In this document: piece after piece, positions 18,321-25,700 of the stretch
How positions within the stretch are numbered: the first letter of the stretch is position 1
Layout: every line of letters starts with the position of its first letter
Assembly: GCA_020723285.1 (NCBI GenBank)
Contig: DYJE01000024.1
Coordinates: 17,733-81,732 of the forward strand
DNA: 64,000 bases
Direction: 5' to 3'
Source: Desulforapulum autotrophicum
Lineage (GTDB): Bacteria > Desulfobacterota > Desulfobacteria > Desulfobacterales > Desulfolunaceae
Program-made: the position numbers and the translations under genes
Notes under the pieces: generated by a model
Databases searched by the model: none
What the model was told of the DNA's origin: nothing
What the model saw: the letters and a program-made list of their open reading frames with translations, nothing else

Positions 18321-19682
18321 ATGGACATTATGGACCAACAGTATCGACTCCAGAAATCTGACAATGAAGAACCGGATGACCTGCCGGACATGGATGACGG
18401 CATGAACTCCTGCTGCCTGGGTGATCTCGTGGTCATCGTCAACACCCGGGGGGCCATAGCCATGGCCAGGGGCGACTATCCGGCACGTTACGGTCTTTAC
18501 GGTGAAATAAGAACCCGTGAATTCGCCTTTCACTTCAATCCCACCGGCGAGATCCGCTACATTCGGGGCCTGACCCGGTCCTGGCCCCACCCTTGGGAAT
18601 GGCTGAAACGGACCTGGGGCAACGACTGGGTTTATTACACTGTGGGACTGAACGCGGGTATGGGGCGGGTGTCGGACTGGGTGGGCGAAAGCTATATTCC
18701 CTGTCTGTCCTATGAGAGCAACGCCATCCGGGAAGGAACGCCCTACTCCGATCCCGGAACGGCGGCCGGATTTTCCGCCTGGTCCCAGGTGTACGGAACG
18801 CTGTGCTGCACCAGCCTTGACGGTCTTTCCGAAGATATCCGGGAATTCGTGAACCGTGTGATCGAAACCAACAACGACAGCACCCTCATCGCCCAGGCCG
18901 AAAAACTTCACAGCATCTTCGGAAGCCGGATCTCCGTCCTTCCGCCGGACACGCGCCATGTGGATTACGAAGTGATTCCCGTCAACATCGCCGACGGCTG
19001 CCTTTACCGCTGCACCTTCTGCAGCGTCAAATCAGGCATGCATTTCAGGCCCAGGACCGAAACCGACATTCTTAAGCAGATTGACAGCCTGAAATCCTTT
19101 TTCGGAATCAACACCGGCAATTTCAACGCGGTGTTCATCGGCAATCACGACGCGCTGGCCGCCGGGATCTCCCTTTTGAATTTCGCCGCGTTAAAATCCT
19201 TCGACGCTTTTGGATTCGGTCAGGCCCACAAAGGCGTCCCCCACATGTTCCTCTTTGGAAGCGCCGGTTCATTTCTGAAATCGGACAGCCGGGTGTTTGA
19301 AACCCTCGCCCGCCTGCCCTACAAAACCTTCATCAACCTGGGCCTGGAATCATACGACGGCCCCACGCTGAAAAAACTGGGCAAACCCATCGATAAAACC
19401 ATGGTCAAGGATTCGCTCCAAAAAATGATGGACATCAACCGGTCATACCCGAACCTTGAAATCTCCGCGAATTTTCTTCTGGGAACCACCTTTTCATCGG
19501 AACACCACACATCCCTTGTATCCCTTCTGGGCGATATCCCCAAAGATCCGTCAAACAAGGGCTGCATCTACCTCTCCCCTCTGATCGAAACCGTTCACCG
19601 GGACAAGGTCCTGCCCATGTTTTACGACATCAAAAACCGGTGCGGGATTCCCGTTTACATTTATCTAATTCAGAGGCTTTAG
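18321..19682 (+). CDS. Radical SAM domain protein of unknown function
   Basis: A 453-residue protein with the radical SAM cluster motif CLYRCTFC (Cys227, Cys231, Cys234; CX3CX2C), so it should bind a [4Fe-4S] cluster and S-adenosylmethionine. A typical TIM-barrel half follows (NAVFIGNHDAL, FINLGLESYDG, ANFLLGTT). The first ~220 residues are unlike any domain I recognise and hold further cysteines (NSCCLGD, TLCCTS). The C terminus ends soon after the barrel, with no B12 or SPASM domain. The start at 18321 has no clear ribosome-binding site; ATG 18330 is an alternative. It is divergent from the hybrid kinase. Substrate unknown. Confidence 0.8.
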   Translation: MDIMDQQYRLQKSDNEEPDDLPDMDDGMNSCCLGDLVVIVNTRGAIAMARGDYPARYGLYGEIRTREFAFHFNPTGEIRYIRGLTRSWPHPWEWLKRTWGNDWVYYTVGLNAGMGRVSDWVGESYIPCLSYESNAIREGTPYSDPGTAAGFSAWSQVYGTLCCTSLDGLSEDIREFVNRVIETNNDSTLIAQAEKLHSIFGSRISVLPPDTRHVDYEVIPVNIADGCLYRCTFCSVKSGMHFRPRTETDILKQIDSLKSFFGINTGNFNAVFIGNHDALAAGISLLNFAALKSFDAFGFGQAHKGVPHMFLFGSAGSFLKSDSRVFETLARLPYKTFINLGLESYDGPTLKKLGKPIDKTMVKDSLQKMMDINRSYPNLEISANFLLGTTFSSEHHTSLVSLLGDIPKDPSNKGCIYLSPLIETVHRDKVLPMFYDIKNRCGIPVYIYLIQRL

Positions 19683-19751
19683 AACCATCCGGCTCCGGCG
19701 TGCTGCCAGGATACGATAAGTTAAAATAGCTAAAACGTCACCCAGGAACCT

Positions 19752-20123
19752 TTAGTTCCTTGAACTTGAATAAGATGCGCCCAATTCCGTTGCCACTTTA
19801 TGAAGACGCTGATCATAGGTCCAAAAAGCTAAATTACCTTTAATTGCAGACGCTAATAAATGTATGTCAACATATCCGAGACCACGTCCCATTAGTGAAT
19901 GATTTTCAATAAATTCCAAGATTTATGTAGCATCAACAACAGATGTCGAAGGTAATGCTTGTATAAGCTCAAGAATTTCTGATCTATTTCCCAAGTTGCC
20001 ACATGCCAATTCACCGACAATATATGGGTGGCATGCCACAAATCCAATATTCAGATGAGAGATAAGTTCTGCATCAGATTCTCTAAAGTGTTTTATCCAA
20101 ACATTTGTATCTGCAAGAATCAT
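19752..20123 (-). pseudogene. vapC: VapC-type PIN-domain toxin gene interrupted by an in-frame TAA
   Basis: The reading frame starts MILADTNVWIKHF, a typical PIN-domain toxin start with the first catalytic Asp, and runs to a TAA at codon 67 (19923-19925). The same frame then continues without another stop to 19752 and encodes the rest of a VapC (LEFIENHSLMGRGLGYVD, then FWTYDQRL). The four acidic active-site residues are therefore split across the stop: Asp5 and the Glu of VGELACG before it, and the Asp of GYVD and of TYDQ after it. The truncated 66-residue product should be inactive. It begins 3 nt after vapB. Base composition is more AT-rich than neighbouring genes, suggesting transfer. A sequencing error cannot be excluded. 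Confidence 0.85.
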
Positions 20124-20126
20124 TTA

Positions 20127-20318
20127 TTACTCCGATCTTCGGCGGTGTGGCATCTTAATTTCTTTCTCCGTTCCGCCAAGTACCGCCAAACGCTTACTGC
20201 TCTCAAGGCTAATTAGTGTTTCAAGCCCCATACGCACAAGTGCTGTCTTTTCGTTTATGCCTGTAAGTTTTGATGCTCTTTCGACAAGGGAGTCTTCAAT
20301 ATTTAACGTTGTACGCAT
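20127..20318 (-). CDS. vapB: VapB-type antitoxin
   Basis: A 63-residue antitoxin. The N terminus MRTTLNIEDSLVERASKLTG is the ribbon-helix-helix-like DNA-binding segment of the VapB (DUF2191) group, and the short basic C terminus (EIKMPHRRRSE) would wrap around the PIN toxin. It is intact, while its downstream vapC partner carries a stop codon. GAGGAT precedes the ATG. Tandem ATATGCAT words upstream (20334-20364) look like its own operator. With an inactive toxin it may persist as a harmless remnant or as a free regulator. Confidence 0.85.
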   Translation of the reverse strand: MRTTLNIEDSLVERASKLTGINEKTALVRMGLETLISLESSKRLAVLGGTEKEIKMPHRRRSE

Positions 20319-20330
20319 TTATCCATCCTC

Positions 20331-20364
20331 ATTATATGCATTAATTATACATATCAATATGCAT
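20331..20364 (-). promoter_or_regulatory. vapBC promoter/operator region with tandem ATATGCAT repeats
   Basis: ATATGCAT occurs at 20334-20341 and 20357-20364, 23 nt apart (about two helical turns), with a related ATACATAT between them at 20347-20354. On the minus strand two TATAAT hexamers (20336-20331 and 20349-20344) overlap these words. This is the arrangement expected of an autoregulated toxin-antitoxin promoter. Confidence 0.5.
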
Positions 20365-20425
20365 CAAATCCAAAAACTTATCAAGAAAACCATGGTTATT
20401 ATTCATCCAAACAACTCACCGGCCA

Positions 20426-23400
20426 TCAGGACCCGGCCATGTCAAGAGCGGCTCTGACCTTGATCGCCAGGGTTTCACGGTTAAACGGTTTTTCGATAAA
20501 CATGATCCCCTCGTCGAGAATGCCGTGAGGTGCTATGTGTTCCGCCGTATAACCGGACATGTACAAGCATCTGACCATAGGATGGAACGCCTTGATTTTT
20601 TCTGCCAGATCCCGCCCGTTCATATCCGGCATGATCACGTCGGTGATCAGCAGATCGATGTCGCCTTGAAATTTTCTTGCAATCACTGCCGCATCAAGGG
20701 GATTTCCGGAAGGAATCACACGATAACCCTGCTGTTCGAGCATTCTTTGAGTCACTTTGAGAATGGATGCCTCATCCTCGACAAGCAGAATGGTTTCCCC
20801 ACCGTCCTGCACGTTTATGTTTAGTCCACGGTCATCCACACCGGTTGTCCCAGGTATGAGTTTCGGGATATAAATCGTAAACAATGTGCCTTCCCCAGGT
20901 TCACTTTCAACTTTGACAAAGCCGTTGTTCTGCCTGACGATTCCATACACCGTGGCCAGGCCGAGACCTGTTCCCTCGCCCACCTTTTTAGTCGTGAAGT
21001 AGGGTTCAAAAATCTTTCCAAGTGTTTCCCCATCCATGCCGCACCCATCGTCACGCACGGATAGAACCGCGTATTCTCCGGGCTCCATTTCCAGCAGATC
21101 GTCACAGTCAGCTTCACTGACCACCGTGTTGTATGTCGCGATGGTGATATGGCCCAGGTTTGAGATTGCAGACCTTGCATTCACACAGAGGTTGGCCAGG
21201 AGCTGGTCAATCTGACCGGGATCCATTTTGATCGGCCACAATTCTTTCCCCGGAATCCACTCCAGCTCAACGTTTTCCCCGATGAGCCGATTCAACATTC
21301 TCAGCATTCCCTCAACGGCCGTGTTTAAATCAATTACCCTGGGGGCCACGGTCTGTTTCCGAGCAAAAGCCAGCAGCTGACGGGTCACGTCCGCCGACCT
21401 CTGGGCGGCTTTGAATATCTCCATCAGATCGTCATAGATCGGATCGGTTTCATTGACGCGTTCAAGGGACAGTTCCGTAAAACCCAGAATCACGTTTAAC
21501 ATGTTATTGAAATCATGGGCCACACCACCGGCGAGACGTCCCACGGATTCCATTTTCTGGGATTGGTTCAGCTTTTCCTGCAATTGTTCACGTTCTTCCT
21601 CCGCCTGCTTCAGCCCGGTCACATCTTCGGAAAAAATGATGATGCCGCCAATATCGCCATTGGGATCGGTCCATGGCCGGGATTCCCAGTTCACCCATTG
21701 AACAGATCCATCAAGCCGTTCAAACCGCTCGAATTTTCCTGAAAGAATCTCTCCGTTCAGGGACCGTCGGTGAATATCCTTCAGAGGTTCGGGAAGTTCA
21801 GGAAAAATGTCGTAATGCGACATCCCGACGATATCCCGGTTTCCGAGATTGTAATCGTCCATCCAGCGATGACTGCAACTCACATATCGCATGTCCCGGT
21901 CGAACATGGCAATCGAGACCGGTGCATTCTCGATGAAAAGAGTCAGTCGCTGTTCATTTGTCTTGAGAGCAAGTTCTGCATTTTTGCGTTCAGAGATATC
22001 CTCGACAGTCCCCACAAAATTCACGGCTCTGCGATGATTGCCTTCCCCTTCAAATGTGGCGATGCCGTGCGCCTCGATCCATCTGAGTTCGCCGTCAGGG
22101 CGGATGATGCGGTACGTCACCATGAACGGGGCTGGAGAAGACGGCTCCAAAGCCGCCTCGACCTTTTTCCAGAGTTCCGGCAAATCGTCCTGATGAATGA
22201 TTCGCTGAAGAATCTCGTCATTGGGTTTTATGTAACCGCTGACCCCTAAAATGGTTTTGTATCTTTCATCCCATTCGGCCATGCGTGTCACCGGATCGTA
22301 CTGCCACCAGCCCATCCGTGCCGCGTCCAATGCAAGCTGACGCTGTTCAGACAAGGCTTTCAGTTCTTCTTCGGCCTTTTTCCTCGCTGTGATATCCTGG
22401 GCCGCACCCCAGATCCCCACGATTTTTCCCGATGGATCTTTTGAGGCCTCACCCCTCACCCACATCCAGCCGTTTGTCCCGTCGTCTTTCAACGTTTCCA
22501 GCTCAAGCTCATAGGGTTCACCTGTATCGATGGTTCGCGAAAGTGATACGGACAAGACATCCCAGCTTTTCGGGGTGAACAGTTTCATATGCTCAGTATA
22601 GGGTGGCGGCGGAAGTGAAGGATCGAATCCGTACATTTTATACAGCTCTTCCGTCCAGAAAACCTCGTTGGTTTGAATATCCAGCCTCCAGCTTCCAAGC
22701 CTCGCGATTTTCTGGGATTCCCTGAGATCTTTTTCATTTTTCTCAAGGAGGTCTTCACTGCGTTTCCTCTCGGTTATGTCTGTTCCCACCGCAAGAATTT
22801 CAATGACCTGCCCATCGTCGCCCAGAATCGGCTTGTTTGTCCACGTCATCCAGACTCTGCGTCCATCCCGGCAGATATTTTCATTGATTGAATTTATGTA
22901 ACAATCCGGGCGCAAGACGATATCATTGGCCAGACTTCTCAGATCACGGCCCAGGGAATCCAGATCAGGCACCAGAATCCCCACATTTTTCCCGATCACA
23001 TCTTCATGCCGGTAACCGAAAAAATTTTGGGCGTATTCGTTGAAAAAACTGAGGGTTCCATCGGCTTTCCATCGGATGATGGCGCTGTTGGCGTTCTGGA
23101 CCAGTTCGCGGTAACGTTTTTCGCTCTCTTCAAGACCATTAAGAACCTGGGTCAGCTCGTCGGATTTGGTTCGAAGCTCTTCGTTGACGGTGTTCAGCTC
23201 CTCGTTGCTGGCCTCAAGCTCCTCGTTGCTTGTACCCAGCTCCTCGATGGACGCCCGAAGCTCCTCGTTGGAGGACTGAAGTTCTTCGTTGAGCGCCTGT
23301 AATTCTTCGCTTTTGGTCTCAAGCTCCTCGATCATGTCCTGAACATATTCCCGGGTCGACGCCAGTTCATGTTCCAGTTCGTCGATCCTCTGGGTTGGCC

Positions 23401-25384
23401 GGTCCTGGGATTTACAGGCGGGTCGCTCTTTCCTGCCGACCTCGGCTTCATTTACCCGTTCAAATATGATGAGAAACTGTGGATCGGGGGTCATTCCCGC
23501 AGGTCCCACCCGAATCCGCACCAGCCTTGACATATCCGCATCAACAAGCCGAATATCCATTCCCAGAACGGTTCTGTTTTCCTTTTTTGAACGGTTTAAA
23601 AGAGTCTGCAAGGCAAATCGGATTTCATGGCGCGCCATACTTATCGCGTTAAGATTTTCCTTGACAATGCCTTCAGGAAATTTCAGATACGCATTCACAT
23701 CACCACGCACATAGATAATGTTCCCCTGTTCGTCCGTGAGAATGGCACTGCATTCCAGCACGTTCAGCAACGTGCTTGCAAACTCGCGTTCTTTAAAAAT
23801 TTCTTTCTTATCAAGCTTCACCGTCGATGCGGGTGCACGGTGCATGTGAACCGCAGGCCTGCTGTTAAACAACTGAGGAATTTGGGCGGACGGAGACTCT
23901 TTACGTTTGTAGATTTTCCATTTGCTGTCCACCGGTACAAACAGATCCGGCTTCTTGTTCACGGATTCGGATTTACCCAGAAAAAGAGTGCCGCCTGAAT
24001 CAATGCAGAAATGAAACAGGGTCAGGAGTCTTTTCTGAAGATCACTGTCCAGATAGATGAGAAGGTTTCTGCAACTGATCAGATCCATGTGCAAAAACGG
24101 CGTATCTTTGAGAACATCCTGACGAGCCAGGATCACCATGTCCCTCACATCCCTCCGGATGGACACCATGCGATCCGCCGGGATGAAATACTTCTCGAAA
24201 CGTTTCATGTGGGGCGTCATCAGCATGGCCGCCGGATAAACCCCTTTTCGCGCCCTCTGGATCGAATCGTCATCGATATCCGTGGCAAAAATATGTATCC
24301 TGTATCTGGTCACCTCACTTCCCAGAATATCGGAGATCAGCATGGCAATGGAATACGCCTCCTCCCCCGTGGAGCAGGCTGGAACCCAGACACGAAAGGT
24401 ATCTCCGGGTTTTTTGGTTTTGAACCTGCCCTGAAGTTCTTTGGAAAGAACGTCAAAGGCCTCCCTGTCCCTGAAAAAACCGGTGACCGATATCAGGAAA
24501 TCCTTGAAAAGAACATCCAGCTCCGAAGGATGTTCTTGAATATACCCCAGATAGTCGTCAAGGGAATTCAAACGGTGGAACATCGCCCGACGGCTGATCC
24601 GCCTGAGGATGGTGCCGAGTTTGTACCCGGACATATCCACCTGCTGCCGTTTTTCAAGCATATCGAGGATTTCATGAATAATATCTTTATTCGAACCTCC
24701 GGCGTATTCTTTTTCAAAGGCAGTCAGACAGTTTCTGACCGACTCGAGAACCGGGCCTATATTTTCAGGCATGAGAACCAGATCAATGTGTTCCGTATCC
24801 ATGGTATCATGCGGTTGGTCATGATCATGGGAGCTATCTGAATCCTGGGCAATGGTGAGTCCGTCGTGAGATTTTATGGCGCGGATACCAAAAGTTCCGT
24901 CTCCCCCCGTTCCTGAAAGAAGGATACCCACAGCCTGGGGGCCTTTGTTTTCAGCAAGCGATGAAAAAAAATAGTCGATGGAGGGTTTCGGGCCGAAAAA
25001 CGAGGGTTCGGAAAGTTTGAAGTTCCCCTGGATGATCGAGGCATCCTTGTCATCCGGCGTGATGTATAGCGTGTCCGGCCTGATCTCGCTTCCGTCCTGA
25101 ACGATTTCTACCCTTAGGCCGGTATGTTCGTCAATCAGACTTGCCATGATTCCCGGATGTTCGGTAGCATGATGCATGACAATGACATACGCCATCATCC
25201 TCTGAGCTGGGAGCCCCGGGAGCATTTTCTTTAGGTCTTCAAGACCTGCTGACGATGCTCCTATGCCGACAATGATCAGCGGATCTTCACCGTGTGCGTT
25301 AATCGGGTTTTGATGTCCTTCATGAATCAGGTTACGGTCAGTCCGGGAAACCGGCCCGTCGGGGAATTCCTTGTCATCGGTCAT
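20426..25384 (-). CDS. CheB-CheR-PAS hybrid histidine kinase with C-terminal receiver (1652 aa)
   Basis: A very large soluble signalling protein. A CheB methylesterase domain (about 35-225) keeps its catalytic Ser (GIGASSAG), His (VMHHATEHPG) and Asp (GTGGDGTFG). A CheR methyltransferase (about 235-500) has the SAM-binding ACSTGEEAYS. A PAS-like segment (540-640) and a Glu-rich coiled coil built from EELxxSN heptads (about 665-750) follow, then four PAS/PAC modules (about 760-1255), HisKA (GGVAHDFNN), HATPase (DDGCGMDGE, GTGLGLATVYG) and a receiver (about 1520-1645, Asp in LLITDVIMPD). It has no transmembrane segments. Such proteins couple methylation-type adaptation to a phosphorelay; targets are unknown. 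No chemoreceptor genes are nearby. Confidence 0.93.
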   Translation of the reverse strand: MTDDKEFPDGPVSRTDRNLIHEGHQNPINAHGEDPLIIVGIGASSAGLEDLKKMLPGLPAQRMMAYVIVMHHATEHPGIMASLIDEHTGLRVEIVQDGSEIRPDTLYITPDDKDASIIQGNFKLSEPSFFGPKPSIDYFFSSLAENKGPQAVGILLSGTGGDGTFGIRAIKSHDGLTIAQDSDSSHDHDQPHDTMDTEHIDLVLMPENIGPVLESVRNCLTAFEKEYAGGSNKDIIHEILDMLEKRQQVDMSGYKLGTILRRISRRAMFHRLNSLDDYLGYIQEHPSELDVLFKDFLISVTGFFRDREAFDVLSKELQGRFKTKKPGDTFRVWVPACSTGEEAYSIAMLISDILGSEVTRYRIHIFATDIDDDSIQRARKGVYPAAMLMTPHMKRFEKYFIPADRMVSIRRDVRDMVILARQDVLKDTPFLHMDLISCRNLLIYLDSDLQKRLLTLFHFCIDSGGTLFLGKSESVNKKPDLFVPVDSKWKIYKRKESPSAQIPQLFNSRPAVHMHRAPASTVKLDKKEIFKEREFASTLLNVLECSAILTDEQGNIIYVRGDVNAYLKFPEGIVKENLNAISMARHEIRFALQTLLNRSKKENRTVLGMDIRLVDADMSRLVRIRVGPAGMTPDPQFLIIFERVNEAEVGRKERPACKSQDRPTQRIDELEHELASTREYVQDMIEELETKSEELQALNEELQSSNEELRASIEELGTSNEELEASNEELNTVNEELRTKSDELTQVLNGLEESEKRYRELVQNANSAIIRWKADGTLSFFNEYAQNFFGYRHEDVIGKNVGILVPDLDSLGRDLRSLANDIVLRPDCYINSINENICRDGRRVWMTWTNKPILGDDGQVIEILAVGTDITERKRSEDLLEKNEKDLRESQKIARLGSWRLDIQTNEVFWTEELYKMYGFDPSLPPPPYTEHMKLFTPKSWDVLSVSLSRTIDTGEPYELELETLKDDGTNGWMWVRGEASKDPSGKIVGIWGAAQDITARKKAEEELKALSEQRQLALDAARMGWWQYDPVTRMAEWDERYKTILGVSGYIKPNDEILQRIIHQDDLPELWKKVEAALEPSSPAPFMVTYRIIRPDGELRWIEAHGIATFEGEGNHRRAVNFVGTVEDISERKNAELALKTNEQRLTLFIENAPVSIAMFDRDMRYVSCSHRWMDDYNLGNRDIVGMSHYDIFPELPEPLKDIHRRSLNGEILSGKFERFERLDGSVQWVNWESRPWTDPNGDIGGIIIFSEDVTGLKQAEEEREQLQEKLNQSQKMESVGRLAGGVAHDFNNMLNVILGFTELSLERVNETDPIYDDLMEIFKAAQRSADVTRQLLAFARKQTVAPRVIDLNTAVEGMLRMLNRLIGENVELEWIPGKELWPIKMDPGQIDQLLANLCVNARSAISNLGHITIATYNTVVSEADCDDLLEMEPGEYAVLSVRDDGCGMDGETLGKIFEPYFTTKKVGEGTGLGLATVYGIVRQNNGFVKVESEPGEGTLFTIYIPKLIPGTTGVDDRGLNINVQDGGETILLVEDEASILKVTQRMLEQQGYRVIPSGNPLDAAVIARKFQGDIDLLITDVIMPDMNGRDLAEKIKAFHPMVRCLYMSGYTAEHIAPHGILDEGIMFIEKPFNRETLAIKVRAALDMAGS

Positions 25385-25700
25385 GATTTCAACCTTGATT
25401 AATGAGATAATTCAATCAGCAATTCTAAGACTTGAACACACAATGATTCTAACGGCTTCAGATATGAAGGCCAGTCTATTATTATTATATCCAAAAGACA
25501 ATGCGAAAATGCCTATCGCGGAAACGGTTTTGTTCCATTCAAAATTGACCAATGACACAGAATAAACGACCGATTATTTAAAGGATCGGGCCATTGTCGG
25601 GTTTTGGAACCCGACCTACGAGAGCCTGACGCACTCCGTTCAAAAATATATCGGGAATAAGCAGGGCTCTCCGGCCCGCTGCGGATATCGGAGTCGGTAC
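25385..25700. other. Intergenic region with a REP-like palindrome
   Basis: This gap lies between the giant kinase gene start and the dnaE stop, both on the minus strand. An open frame at 25371-25565 has no family signature or ribosome-binding site and is not called. The region holds the palindrome at 25596-25615 and, at about 25660-25681, an imperfect hairpin (GCAGGGC with GCCCGCTGC) that could serve as a weak dnaE terminator. Confidence 0.5.
25596..25615. repeat. REP-like palindrome GTCGGGTT...AACCCGAC
   Basis: GTCGGGTT (25596-25603) and AACCCGAC (25608-25615) form a perfect 8-bp stem with loop TTGG, followed by CTACGA. The same stem, nearly the same loop and the same CTACGA flank occur at 33844-33863. 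Confidence 0.75.

Noticed and set aside
24011..24841. 276-codon open frame on the plus strand
   Set aside because: It lies wholly inside the CheB-CheR region of the giant kinase on the opposite strand and has no protein-like features.
25371..25565. 64-codon plus-strand frame divergent from the giant kinase
   Set aside because: No ribosome-binding site or recognisable sequence, and it begins inside the kinase coding region.
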